Shown here piece by piece: positions 34,069-46,142 of a stretch of 64,000 nucleotides of DNA. Position 1 is the stretch's first letter. Every line of letters starts with the position of its first letter. A program made the translations under genes and the position numbers. The DNA comes from Loxodes magnus. Lineage: Eukaryota > Ciliophora > Karyorelictea > Loxodida > Loxodidae. The notes beneath the pieces were generated by a model. It made no database searches, was not told where the DNA came from, and saw only the letters and a program-made list of their open reading frames with translations. The DNA is taken from assembly GCA_946699065.1 (NCBI GenBank), contig CAMPDV010000042.1:124001-188000 (forward strand). Direction: 5' to 3'.

Positions 34069-36117
34069 TCATTTAAGTTGACGAGAAGATGCATTTGGAC
34101 TCTAAGACTAAATTTCTGTTTTTAGTAAAGACTCATTTATCACTTGGAATTAATTACTATCTGATGCAATCTAATCTTTTGTATGCTTCTTTTCGGGTGG
34201 AAATAGTATTACTTTTTCAATTGTGAGTAAAGGTGTTTCACATAAAAGACTGAAGGGTATTGCGATTATATAAGTCCAAAACACTGATGGAAGCCAGACA
34301 AAAACACAATTAGTGTTAGAAGCCCAAAGTGCCGTTCTTTGAGTTTCATAGAACCATCCTAAAACTAAGTAATGAATAAGATAAGCTGAAAAGGTAATTC
34401 TTGCCATTGGCGACCAGAACTCTCCTCCTAAAAACGCCCTAAAAGTTCTTCCTCTTCCAACTAAAAGTGGAAGAATAAAAATAATTATGCCAAGAACAAA
34501 AAGTGGCCTTGAAACCATATTCCAAAAAGCTCTTGCTCCTAAGCTCCAGCATCCTGAGCATTTAAAAGCGTCATGTTGAACAAAAACAGCTAAAAATACT
34601 AAGGAAAAACCCACAAAATAGCTGATGTATTCAATAGAATCACTTTCTTATACCTTTTTAAATATCTTAGACCCTATCCTTTCTTCTTCAAATTTGCTTT
34701 TATTTTTATACTCATAATAGAGGAACCCTAACCATATACCCATTATGTATGTTCCAATTCTTGCCCAAGGTTTTCCATATATTAATTTCCCATAATCGCC
34801 ACCGAAAGCTAAATTCATATTAAGGTCATTTGTTATTGTTATGATTAGGCAAAATAAAAGACTTTCTATAAAAAATAAAGAAGAAACAACCCAACCTAGC
34901 AAGTTATTTTTACAGTAGATGAATACGATTATTGGAGTTAACAAAAAGAATTACATATCATTTGCAATATACCAAAGCCATCCTCCTAAGCAGGAGTCAT
35001 TGTTATCTTCAGGTACTATATTCTCAATAAAAAGAACATCAGTTCACCAATACTTTTTGCAATTTTCTAATTGAATATGTCTAAATTAATACCATAGAGG
35101 CCCATCTCCAAAATAAATATAGACCCAATTAGCAATCGCTAGTAAAAACAAGATAGCAGGAAGTAGTCTGTAAATTCTGTGAAAGTATATTTATCCGAAG
35201 TTTACTTTTCCTTATTTAGGATACATTTTACCTAGTAAAAGATAAGTCGCAAGGAAAGCAGAAAGGAAGAAAAAGGTATCAACAGAATAAAATCCTCCAG
35301 GTATAACAGACCATAAGAAGTGACTCTCAATTTTTTCTCTGTCGTAAGCGTTTACTACAGGAAGATTAAATAGATGTGAATAAGTATGGCCCAAAATAAC
35401 CCATCCCATTGACATTACTCTTATGCCATTTAGAATTTTTAAGTTAGGTTCGCCTTCTCCTTTGCTCATTATTAATTTTTTGAAGTTTCTGATTATAGAA
35501 AAGCTGAGTAAAATTACTGCCCACTTTTCTTTTTTATCTAGTAGTTCTTAATCTTTAATCTTATCAATTTATTATTCATTCATACTACTTTTGATCTTAC
35601 TTTCTTCGAAATTTGCTTTATTTCCAAATGAGGTGAATTAAGTAACAATGCCTAAAACGGTTAGCACTGCTAAGAATCCAAATAAAATCATCATAAAAAT
35701 GAAGCCTCCATCATAATTCCATTTATCTATTTCTTCTTTTGATTTTGTATAGTAATAAGTCAAGTTGTGATAACCTTAGTTACCTAGCAAATTTATCCAT
35801 TAAATTGATAAGAGATTTAAATCTTCCTCCTTGCAAAAATTAGGAAAACAGTATCCCATATGAATTATAGGCATAACTACTTTGGGCTAGCATATATTGA
35901 GCAAAGTGTAAGTATAATTGTCTAATTTATTGCATTCATCATAATTTCCTAGATCTTGCAACTTGAAGCCAGAGTTCATATATATGGGAGCTAATTCTTA
36001 TTATGCCCAAGATTCGTTAAGATGGCTTACAGCATTTAAAATGTAAGTTGTGCATTCCTATGCCTTTATTAGAATTAACTAAATATTAAAAAGTAAAGAC
36101 AAAAGAATCAGCTTCAT
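34069..36117 (-). CDS. NRF-6-type membrane acyltransferase (acyltransferase 3 family)
   Basis: 682 aa, single exon, ATG at 36117, TGA at 34069-34071. It begins with a signal peptide (MKLILLSLLFNIQLILIKAQ) and a lumenal Cys-containing NRF-like domain of about 190 residues (YDECNKL, YTLLNICQP, GYCFPNFCKEEDL). A first TM (about 204-226) and a cytosolic loop follow. Then comes the acyltransferase-3 core with about ten TM spans, opening LNGIRVMSMGWVILGHTY with the conserved histidine. Also seen are GGFYSVDTFFFLSAFLATYL, FHRIYRLLPA, GGWLWYIANDMQFFLLTPI and, at the end, PMARITFSAYLIHYLVLGWF. Animal relatives (nose resistant to fluoxetine) act in lipid/drug handling; the donor and acceptor here are unknown. 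The layout matches the family throughout, so the call is firm. Confidence 0.92.
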
Positions 36118-36854
36118 TTATTTATTAACCTCTAGTTTATTAATTTAAATATGAAAGAATATATCAACTGTCTATCCTATAACTATCCCCCTATCATCAT
36201 ATAAGCTACTTTACTTTAACTTATTTAGAATTTATCTATTGAAACCTTTATTAAAGGCCTGGAGCAATGGTACTCTATTTGACCATTTAGTCTACTTTTA
36301 TTAACTTATTAGCTGAAAGATTGATTTATTAAATGATGCAAAGCCTAATTAAACTATTATTAACTATTATAGCCATTCACATAACTGCAGATTTAAACCA
36401 AAAGTAATTAAAATTGTTAAAGCTAAATAACTATAATACTTTAAACTGCTTTGTTCAATTTTAAATCACAAGTCTGGGTAGTTAAATAAAGCTTAAGTTT
36501 TATTGACTTATCTTATACTAGTAGAAATTTAAATTAAAGTATGGTAATTGTTTAATTATACAGTTATAATGAGATAATATCCTAAAATCAAGTAATAAAT
36601 TAGTTAAATAGGTTATATAAATATTATCGTCGCTTTCATTGTAAATATTTTTATTGGTATTTTAATTAAAGTTATATACTTTCAAAATTTAGCTTATTTA
36701 GCTTATTTATATACTTTTATCTTTGTTTGCTAGTTTAGAATCATTATATCTTATAATATCTTTTTGGGGATTGCTTTACTTACTTTTTTAGTTATATTTA
36801 ATAAAGCTATATTAGAGTTATAAGCTTTAGCTATTATATAACCTTATTAGCTTT
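36118..36854. other. Intergenic, no supported gene
   Basis: 737 bases upstream of the acyltransferase gene; AT-rich, nothing recognised. Confidence 0.4.
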
Positions 36855-37733
36855 TCAAATTATTGCTTATTTGTAAGAAGCATACTTTTATTGTACATCT
36901 TAAGAGAATTTTAGTTAGTTGCATATTTTAATAATAGGTTTAGTAGCCTTAGAATTGCAACTACTAGAATAGTTAAGTTTATAATAATGAAGGCTGTAAT
37001 AAAATTGCCATCTAATTATTTATTTCGGAGTTAATTTGTATTTAAGTCTCACTTATACTAGTTCGATAGGTATTAGATAAAGCTAAATTTGGAAATTTAC
37101 TTCCATTACCTGCTTATTTATTTCTGCACTATTGATTAGATATCTTTGATTCAGTCTACTCTAAATTAATTAAAGTTAGATTTCATCTATTATTTTCGTA
37201 CTTTATATCAAATGATTTATTTTCTCAATCTAAAGTAATAAACCAATTTTGTTTTTCTTTTATAGCTTAAGAAAAGTAAATTTGATAATCTTTTTTAATA
37301 TGATTTGAGATTATATTGCTTAAGGCTTTTATGAGATATATTCAATAGTCTTTGAAACTTATAACTGGATATTTATAGTTTAATAAGAGATTTAAGTATG
37401 TCTTTAGAATCTAAATTTAATTACTGCTAGCAAACTAGATTAAATAGATCAGAGTTGAATCGTACTCTTCAAATAAGCTATTAGTCTATTTAATATATTC
37501 GCTTCTAAAATTATGATCTCATGTTCTTAGATATTTACTAGTATTTAAAGCTAAAAATAACCTTTACTCTAGTTTATTAAATAGATATTAGATAATAATT
37601 TATAAACTAGCAAAGCTTTTATAATAATAAATATTACTAGTAGCTATATTTAAGACTTACTTCAAACTTAGGATTTATCACCATTTCTATTTATTTTTTC
37701 TTAATTATCTTTATTGATTAAGAAATCAGACAT
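36855..37733 (-). CDS. Possible 292-aa protein, unknown, low confidence
   Basis: No family recognised. From ATG 37733 the frame reads MSDFLINKDNQEKINRNGDK, later TKIIDEIQLQLIQSRLNQRY and LINSAEINKQVMEVNFQI, to TGA at 36855-36857. Two in-frame TGAs would be Trp. The hydrophilic start and amphipathic middle suggest coding, but spacer DNA here also yields Ile/Leu/Gln-rich frames, so this may be chance. Confidence 0.33.
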
Positions 37734-38214
37734 CTCACTCACTTATTCAAAACACTCGCTTTCTATATAAATTATCTTAAACCAGCGAATTAGAAATTTG
37801 ATCTATTAGAGATATGCTTCTTTCTCCTTTTATATCCAATAACTAAAAAAAATTTCATTTCTAGCTGTTTAGTTTCTTATGAACTATACAATATTGAATA
37901 TACCCAAATTACACCCAAATTTATAAACCTTTATTAATACTATTTTATATTAACCTTCATCATTTAAAGCTCTTAGGCAATAATAGAAGTAATATGGGAT
38001 ATCTTATGAAATAGATTATTATAGATTAATTTAATATTTTTTAACTCCTTCTAAGGTAAATATTTAATGTATAAAAGGATATTAAGTTAGATAGAATACC
38101 TCATATTAGGTTTAGTTTATGATCTTAATATAGGAAAGATTTATAAGTTACAATATCTTAATATCTATATATATACAGAACTTATTTAAATAAAAGCTAA
38201 CTAGATCCTTTTTT

Positions 38215-38484
38215 ATGGTGTGAGGAGCTAAGCTAAATTCATTATTTCTGAGTTACTTTAGACTGAAGAGTTTATTAGTATGCGTTGCTAATTTTAAAAC
38301 CATTTGTGATCTTAAGTCAGATCGAGATTGAAAGTTTAGAGTATTTCGTTACCAAATTTGTTAAGGTTTTTTTGACTTAATTTTAGTAATCTATAGGAGT
38401 CTTAGAATGATGTACTTAGTAGAAGTAAGTGAAGATTAATAAGTTTGGAGGGTTAAAGGGAGTTAAATTTCAAAGCTTTAATGA
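38215..38484 (+). CDS. Possible 89-aa protein, unknown, low confidence
   Basis: No family recognised. Frame MVWGAKLNSLFLSYFRLKSL to DQQVWRVKGSQISKLQ, TGA at 38482. Local GC and G content exceed the flanks. It ends 60 bases before the ARL8 start on the same strand. It could instead be the ARL8 5' leader or a non-coding RNA. Confidence 0.33.
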
Positions 38485-38544
38485 TCTAAAGCTTTTGGTA
38501 TATCTTGTTGAATGTCAGAAAATAATAATTGTCTAATAATTAAA

Positions 38545-39100
38545 ATGGGATCAATTTTTGCAAAGCTTAGAGAAGCACTTTGGGGAAGATAAATGGAGCT
38601 AGTTATTGTTGGCTTAGAAAATTCTGGGAAAACTACTCTATTAAACTAACTTGCAACAGGAGAAGCATAACAAACAGTTCCTACAGTTGGGCTTAACGTG
38701 AGATCAGTCAAAAAAGGTGGTTTAAATATGAAAATATGAGATCTCGGAGGTTAAGTACAATATCGAGCAGAATGGGGAAGATATACAAAAGGAACAAATG
38801 CTATTATTTTCGTTATTGACGCACATGCAGCTGAATTGATTTCACTAGCAAGACGTGAACTGCATTTACTTTTAGAAGACCGTGATATTAATGGCATTCC
38901 ATTACTAATTTTATCAAACAAAATAGATCTTATGCCTCATCTAAAGGAGCCAGAAATAATATCAGGTATTTCTTAATATAGGCTTAAACTTGGATTATAT
39001 AATTGAAAATCCTTGGGTAGTGTTATCTGTAAGTGCACTACGAGGAGATAACATAGAAAAAGTAATAGAATGGCTATTATCAAAGTCAAAAGGGAAATGA
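38545..39100 (+). CDS. ARL8: ARL8-type small GTPase
   Basis: 179 aa from exons 38545-38965 and 38982-39100 (16-nt intron). It is an Arf-like GTPase which in animals and plants recruits motors and tethers to lysosome-related membranes. Seen: the amphipathic start MGSIFAKLREALWGRQMELV, P-loop GLENSGKT, switch I PTVGLN, KIWDLGGQ as switch II, NKID as the guanine-specificity motif, and SVSALRGDN as the SAL motif; the C-terminal helix is VIEWLLSKSKGK. Trp65 of WDLGG is TGA and the catalytic Gln70 is TAA, so this gene alone proves both reassignments. ARL8 is favoured over other Arls by the internal MELV start, RSVKKGGLNMKIWD and the DINGIPLLILSNK pattern. Confidence 0.93.
38966..38981 (+). other. 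16-nt intron of ARL8
   Basis: GTATTTCTTAATATAG. Splicing joins EPEIIS-G to LNLDYIIENPWVVLSVSA, restoring the GTPase frame. Confidence 0.88.
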
Positions 39101-40186
39101 AAGTAACTAATTATTATTTTGTTAAAGACACTTTTAATTTTATTACCATAACTTATAATTACTAGGGCATTTTTAACCTATCTGCTATATCATCTTCATT
39201 TTATCCCTTATTTAAATAATTTGGATAAGATTATAGTGAATAGAAACTATTTGAACTATTTGAACTATTTGAACTATTTAAATCTAGAAGGAATATCCTT
39301 CATCTAACGAACTTAATTTCTCTCTTTTTATTATAGATAAAGCCATTCTTTAAATCTCTATTTCAATTTTCATTTTTCATTTTTTCCAATTATAGATCTG
39401 TTTTGTATCTTAATTGTATCTAGTGGCTACCAAATATCAAGAAGAGTAAAATGAAAGGAAAATATATTTTACTATTCTAATACTAGCCCAACCAACCTAA
39501 ATTCATTCTTCTCTTTTCAATTTTCAAATATTACTTAGGACATTCAAGAGATGCTTTTCTATCTTAATGATATCAATTAAAATTCCTTAAATAAAAGAGC
39601 AAATTATTAGATAAGCTTTAGCATAGTAAACTTTTTTTTGATTTGAATATAAATAATCACCATTCAAAACTTCCTTATTATGAATATCTAAATAACAAAT
39701 TTATTTGTACAGTGGAGATATAAAATTTGATTTTTGATAGACTTTAGCATATCCATTATAACGCTTAGTTATATTTCATAGCATTTCAATTTTAAAACTC
39801 TAAATCATTATTTATTCTCAGAGTTAATTGATCAATTATATAAGAAATGAGTTATTAAACTATTATTCTTTCATTCCTTGGTTTTATTTCGTTTAGTAAT
39901 GAAATCTATTTTTTAACAAATTTTGAGTCATAAACTTAAGATTTAATTTTCCTTTTATTTCTTTACCTGTTATTTAAATAACTGATATGCTTCTAAGTAT
40001 GTTAACTAAAAGTCTATAATTATAATAATCTCATTTCAGATGATAGCAGTCAAGCTAATAGGGGCATTCCTCTTAAGCTTGGCTATATAAGATAATTTTC
40101 AAATTTACCTTTACCTTCTAGCACTATAATAAAAAGAAAGACATCTTGATTATCTCTTCGCTTAAACTAGAAAACATGTCTTCCAT
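39086..40186 (-). CDS. Probable protein of 366 aa, unknown
   Basis: No family recognised. ATG at 40186 gives MEDMFSSLSEEIIKMSFFLL, then EECPYQLDCYHLKWDYYNYR, KSNFISPLYKQICYLDIHNK and WKLKREEWIQVGWASIRIV, with Trp written TGA at least eight times, in aromatic contexts typical of protein. The tail contains a 9-bp tandem repeat (39246-39279) reading IVQIVQIVQ. The first TGA after it is at 39086-39088, inside the last codons of convergent ARL8, a 15-base overlap. One of the earlier TGAs may be the real stop. Confidence 0.48.
39246..39279. repeat. 9-bp tandem repeat, about 3.7 copies
   Basis: Unit TTTGAACTA repeated head to tail. In frame with the putative minus-strand gene, where it encodes the triplet Ile-Val-Gln. 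Confidence 0.85.
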
Positions 40187-40631
40187 TCTATTAGTTTAAA
40201 CGGTTAATCTCACTAAAAGCAAAATAGTAACTTAGTAGGTTACTTTAACTAAAAAGAGCAGAGCTAAAATAAAGCATAGTACTGCTAATTTATAACGCTA
40301 TAATATAAAATAGTTAAGTAAGCTGTTTAATAGAAATTCGTTCATAGAGATGTTCAAATTACTTGAGTCTTGTGAGCAAGAATTTTTCTAGCAGATATAA
40401 TGTTATATATTTTAAGAAGCTTTAAGGTTTAAGACTTATTTAGTTAAAACTATTTGATACTGATAAATTCTAAATAAATATGTCTTCCTGTATAAATACT
40501 AGTATACCAATATGAAGGATAAAAGGGTTTAAACGCTTTTTTAGAAGTATTATTTTAGAGAGAAATTAAAGTAATATTTTAAAGGGATAGCTTTAATAAT
40601 TAACAATCACTGAACTTACTAAATTAAATAA
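40187..40631. other. Intergenic spacer
   Basis: 445 bases between two minus-strand genes; must hold the promoter of the gene starting at 40186. Nothing else seen. Confidence 0.4.
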
Positions 40632-41948
40632 TCACAAATTGAGATCTTTTATAGTAATTCTCCTTTCTATATTTTTCTATGGCTTTTGCTAAGGAGGAGA
40701 AGATGGCTTCTTTAAATTGATAGTAGTGAGATTAATGTCTGCATCACTTATTGTAAGCGAGGCTTCGTAAAGAGTACTCTTATTTTTCTATTCTCTTTAT
40801 GAAGCTATAGGACTGGTTGCTTCATGAGCAAAAGGATTAGATTGTACTTTATTTTAGGAAGCACTAATAGGTCTATGCATAATTTAAGGAAGCTTGTTTT
40901 CCTTACTAGTATTAGGCTGTTTCTATCTCTACCCTAAATATTCTCTTAATTTGTTTTAATTGGTCCACTTCCAATGTTAATTAGTATACTTCTTTTGTAT
41001 ATTTCCATTCTAATCCACAATATAAGCCTTAATTGCTGTCTCTGGAGGTTTATAAATTAAACTCTTCTTTACGGTTGTTTCTACCTTTTAAATTGGTACC
41101 AATTCTACATGTTAAGGACTTGGTTAAATAACAATCGATTCTGGAAAATAAAGTTATAGAGCTTGTTGGGCTGAAGGTCTATCCTTTGGGCTTTTTTCTA
41201 ATAAATTGAAAATGAATTAGGATATTTTACTAGAATAGATCTCAGGTATAGCCTTGGGCTATTTTGAAACTATTTAATGTCCTAAGCTTACCATAGTTTT
41301 TCCTTGAAAAGGAGGATTAAATGTAGCCATTTGATAAATAACACATCCAACTGCTCAAACATCTACTTTAAAGTCGTAGGGCATTTGTTTGATTATTTCT
41401 GGAGATAAATATAAAGGAGTTCCAACTTTGCTCATTTCAAGAGTTCCCTCTACTACAGTTTTGCTTACTCCCAAATCGCCTAATTTGACATGAAAGTCTT
41501 TAGTAAGGAAAATGTTAAGACATTTGATATCTCGATGAATTATGCAATTAGAGTGTAGATAAAAAACAGCACTAAGGAGTTCATTTGCAATTTACCATAT
41601 CAGATGTTCGCTAAACGGTTCTTTTTTTTCGCGTTATCTTAAAATAAGTCTGTGCATATCTCCTCCGCCTGCGAATTCCATAAGAATATAAAGGTATTCA
41701 TCTTCTACAAATGAAGCGTAGTATTTTATTATATAGTTATGACTTACTCTCCTTAATATTTATACTTCTCTCAAAGCCTCTCTCTGATATTTAGCGGATA
41801 AATGTTAAACACCTACTTTCTTCAGCACATATATGCATGAGTTCAACAAAGACTGAACCTTATATACTACTCCAAAAGATCCCCTTCCTAGCTCTTTTAA
41901 AATTTTAAAATCACTTAATTTAGGACCTGTGTGAAGTTTATGTTCCAT
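40632..41948 (-). CDS. NEK (NIMA-related) serine/threonine kinase
   Basis: 438 aa, single exon, ATG at 41948, TGA at 40632-40634. Kinase domain residues about 14-270: Gly-loop GRGSFGVV, VLKK with the ATP-anchoring Lys, EALREVQILRRVSHNYIIKY helix C, LMEFAGGGD hinge, IIHRDIKCLNIFL catalytic loop, DLGVSK (DLG instead of DFG, as in several NEKs), GTPLYLSPEI activation segment, and KVDVWAVGCVIYQMAT. Trp198 in DVWAVGC is TGA, a near-invariant kinase residue. The C-terminal 165 residues are basic, Pro/Gln/Ser-rich and without a coiled coil. Ciliates have large NEK families acting on cilia length and basal bodies, so a ciliary role is likely. All catalytic residues are present. Confidence 0.95.
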
Positions 41949-43794
41949 TTTTATATTTAATGCTTTGTTATTCCAAATCTATAAAGAAACGCTATTTACA
42001 TCTAATAATCAGATATTTAACCCTTTTATAACTCACTCCTTTACTCTTACCTTCAATTTTTCTCTTTCCTTTTTTAAAAATTTGCTTTTTATCACTCTGA
42101 TTGTTTGTAGAAACAAAAGAAATATGATAATTAGGAAGATTGGAATGAAGAATCAAGGATCAAGGATCAAATAAAAGAAATTTGCATATCCTTTAGGCCT
42201 AAACCTCAAAAAGAAAAGCTATAGAAAAAGGAAAAAATATAATAGCTTAAAATAGATGAAACTGTCGAAAATATTCAATCTAAGAAGATCTTCATTGGGA
42301 AAACTAAGAGGCGACTGAAGTAAACCTTAAAAGTAAAATCAAGTTAAGAATTAAGGATAGGAAGAGACGATTAATATCTGAAAAGATTTGGTCATATCTC
42401 TTCTAGTAATATTAAGTGTATCTATTCTTATAACCAAATTTATACTTACAATTAAATATTTAGTAACAATAAATGATACCATTTTTTAACTTCGCATAAA
42501 GTAAAGTAATAAAATCTGATTGCTTAAATGAGATAATATATTCTTATACTTGCTTAACTTTCTTATTCAGAAATTTTAACTAAACCAGTTTGAAACTAAT
42601 TGCAAATATCATTATACAAGCCATTAAATATAATAAAATAGCCCTCTTTATAAAGCTTAATTAATAGTATTATGCATTATATAATATATCAAGACTTTAT
42701 CCTAACACTACTTTACATTTTATTAATTATCATACCTCTTTTTATAATTATACTGATATAGGTATAAAAGTATGTCCATTATATTAATCTATTATTAGGA
42801 ATAATTTCATAATCTATTATAAATCAATTAAAGTACAGTGAGAAGCATTAAAGGTTACATACTATGTTTTCTTCTCTTATGAAATATGAGTAATTGTATG
42901 GTATAAATAGATTGATATAAGGATTAATGGTTAAATATAAGTGTATAAATTATCTTTAGGCTTATATATGAATTATCTCTCAGAAATTATTTAGCTTATA
43001 TCAAAGCTAAATCTAATAACCATAACAAGATGAAAAAGCTTCTATTCTTGTTTTGATTCTAGTACCTTAGGAACTAATGCCTTCCTTTTTCGTTTTAAAC
43101 CTTTATGATAAAATAATTTTAAGGAATATTAATTTCACTTACATTGGGTGTTTTTTAAATCAATCAATTTAAACTTTTTCTCTAGATTTCACTTTATGGC
43201 TTTTCACTTAAAAAGGTAAATAAATAAGCTTATGATTTTTATATAATCTCAATAAGAAGCAACGTCTATAAGAATGCCAGAAGAATAATTTAATCACTTT
43301 ATAAAATAAAAATCACACTAAGTCTAATTATGCCTCTTTAAACGGGTAAATAACCCTTGCTTCTATTGCTCTTTATACTCGTTTTCATTTAACTTACTTT
43401 ATAGCTTAAGATAGATTAACAGATATTAGAATAAAGATAAAATTAAAGTTTAAGATTTAAAGCTAGAAATTCAAAAAAATCTACTAAAGTTAAAATTGCT
43501 AACTGCTATTTTGCTCCTATCAGTCGAAATAAAGTAGTTATTTAATTACCTATAATACACTTTAAATTTAAACTAAGCATTCAATTATTTATAAAGGCTT
43601 AATATTAAAAGAACGATTGACAGCCAATACCAGAAATGATCCATTAGATTTTCAAAATATTTTTAAAATTAAAGAACATTAAATTTGAAGAGGTAAAGTA
43701 TCAGCTTAATTAAATAAATTAGATATATAAGCTTAAAAGAAATTCTTAATGATTTGTATTTCTCAAAACTATAATTTTTAAACACGTTGATTGG
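41949..43794. other. Divergent region with weak coding signal
   Basis: 1.85 kb between the NEK kinase and the locus at 43795. At about 42118-42400 a plus frame reads YDNQEDWNEESRIKDQIKEI then KIDETVENIQSKKIFIG and DDQYLKRFGHISSSN, which looks like a basic protein, but I find no start. The same frame stays open to about 43852 and could be a 5' portion of the next gene through a 25-nt GTTAAG..GATTAG intron at about 43834. Confidence 0.4.
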
Positions 43795-44553
43795 ATGAAA
43801 AAAAAGGATTCTTAAGAAACTTAAATGAAGTTAAGAGTAATTATTGCTGATTAGTTTACTTTGAAATGCAGAATCTTATTTGTTTGCTTTAGAGAAGAGA
43901 AAGGCAAAATTTACCTTAAATTATACAATGGGAAAGATAAAAAATTAATAGGTTAAATAGAACCTTATTTTTTCACTATCAGTCTACTTAATTAAAGATA
44001 GCTAAATGGATAATTTTCATTCTACCTAGAAATCGAGTATTATAAAGATAGAAACGCATCATTTAATTACATCATAATAGATAAACTAATAATGAATACA
44101 TATAACGATGAATTGAAGAAATGAAAGTTTAAATAAGTACAAAAAAATTTGAAATTCTGCCTGTTTTAAGTTAAGTTAAATCTTAAATGGATTAAATAGT
44201 TCGTCAATCTAATTATGAAGTTAACCTTTTTTAAATATATTATTACCTGAAGGCTTTAATTAAAAGATTCAAAATCCTCAAAAATTATGTAAAATCATTT
44301 TAGAAATTTCTAAGCACATCCTAAGCATTTCTAATTCATAGATAGCAATCACCAACTCCACAAGATTTATAAGTTTATTTTCACTCATTTAAATTAAAAA
44401 AAACGTTCATAAAATTAATTAAGCTTTAAATATAGCAAATCAAGGATTGGATAATTCTTTTCTTCTCATATAATATCTCAAAGAAAAATGAACTGTCTTT
44501 AATCATACCCTTTATTTCCTCTCTTATAAAAAATTTAGAAAAGACTTTTTTGA
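43795..44553 (+). CDS. Probable 252-aa protein, unknown
   Basis: No family recognised. From ATG 43795: MKKKDSQETQMKLRVIIADQ, then FREEKGKIYLKLYNGKDKKL, GQFSFYLEIEYYKDRNASF and KHFQFIDSNHQLHKIYKFIF, ending LLQKIQKRLF at TGA 44551-44553. Earlier in-frame TGAs (DELKKWKFK and at 44248) are probably Trp. The beta-rich middle reads like a C2- or Ig-like fold, but no signature is definite. It may be the 3' part of a longer gene starting in the preceding region. Confidence 0.45.
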
Positions 44554-45131
44554 TATATAGTAATCATTCACTTTTCCATCCAATCTTTAGAATCTCCAAA
44601 TTGCCTCAATTTTATTCTTCATTAATTTATTAACTTCCTTAAAACAGTGATTTCATATATTATCCCTCTCTATTCTATCTTAAAGGTTGTATAGCATTCT
44701 ACCAAATTTCTTAAGAGTTATATAGCATAAAATTTTTCTTTGTTGTTACTCTTTTATAATTGAGCATCCAGGTTTTCAACTATTTCTCTTTAAATAAAGG
44801 TATTTACCTTCTTAATAAAATAAGCTTAAAATAAAGGGTTATTTTAATATTTATTGCTATCCAATTAATCCTCAAGAGTTAAGCTATATATTAGTAATTA
44901 GTCTCTTTAATTTGCTATTTCTTTAAGTAAAGAGAGCTTTCCTCATATTTAGAATTAGATGGTTATTTAATTAGAATCTTAGAGGAGTAAGAAAACAATG
45001 GATGTACAGATATCTAATAGTAAAGTGGAAGGAATAGAAGGACATAGTTAGGATTTAAATGAAGGTAAGGATGAATTAAAGAGTTTAAATGGGTTAAGTT
45101 GCTTTTAAGTATTTAATTTAAATATTTTATA
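44554..45131. other. Intergenic spacer
   Basis: 578 bases ahead of the GRIP gene; nothing recognised. Confidence 0.4.
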
Positions 45132-46142
45132 ATGTCTGACGATTCTTCAGCTGAAGAAGAAGATCAAGAAGTTCTGCATGGTAAAGTTGAACGTCTTATG
45201 ACTCTACTAAAACGAGCTAAAGCCTCATTGCAAGACTATGAGGATGAAAACATTCTTTTAAAATCGAAAATTGCTTAACTTGAAGCGTAACCTGAAGTAT
45301 AAGAAGTTTTGTATAGAGTAGAAGTTGAGAATATTATATGATGCTGTGTAAAAACTGTTGACTTGTAGGTAGAATGGAAGAAGTAACAAGATTTAAATTT
45401 GCCAAGTTCATATGTATATCCCTAAATATTAGCTGATTCATCAGAGACTATTAAATTCTATCAAGAGCAAGTTGAAAAGCTAAAGCAAATGATGGAAGTC
45501 TAGGAGCAAAATTTGAAGCAAAAGGATTAGAAAATATAAACAATAGACATAAAATAAGAAGTTTAGCAACTAGAAAATGATTCCAATGCTTTACTACTAA
45601 AGTCAAGGGAGATATCTGACGATATCCAGCAAGATCTTTCAGTAAACCTTTAAAACTTGCAAATACAAACTCTTAAACTTGTAAATGTACTATCCAACAA
45701 GCAGTTACAGAGCTTAAGAGAACACATAATGGAACTTCATAAATTCATCTAAGATTTAATTAGACGCTTATCAAAGTCTCATGAGTCTTGAATAGTTACT
45801 TGCAATTAACGAGTGGAGCAAATTGACTCAATAAAGAAGTAAATATCAGATATTAAGAATAATGCTTCTTAGTAAGAATTTCAACTAAGAGAGTAAATAA
45901 ATCATTTATAGTAAGAAACAAATTAAAAAGAAGCTGAAATTTAATTCTTAAGATAGATTAATCAAAATAAGCCTAACTTAGAGTATCTCAAAAACGTAGT
46001 CATTAAATATATGTGTTCGAGCAATAGTGTAAAAGGAAGACTTGTTAAAGTTATTGGAACCATTTTGAATTTTAGCGAAGAGGACTGGTAGAAAATTTAG
46101 CAAAGCAATGAGAATACTTGGTTTAAGTTCTTAAAAAACTGA
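45132..46142 (+). CDS. GRIP-domain golgin
   Basis: 336 aa, single exon, ATG at 45132, TGA at 46140-46142. An acidic start (MSDDSSAEEEDQEVLHGKVE) leads into a coiled coil (about 15-270, Gln/Glu/Lys/Leu heptads), ending with the GRIP domain at about 282-325. There NLEYLKNVVIKYM is followed by a short polar turn, GRLVKVIGTILNFSEEDWQK; compare the family pattern EYLKNVxLKY..........L.P.L...L.FS.EE. The Tyr that contacts ARL1 in other golgins is present (EYLK). GRIP golgins tether vesicles at the trans-Golgi after recruitment by ARL1. It is shorter than most animal golgins. Confidence 0.87.
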
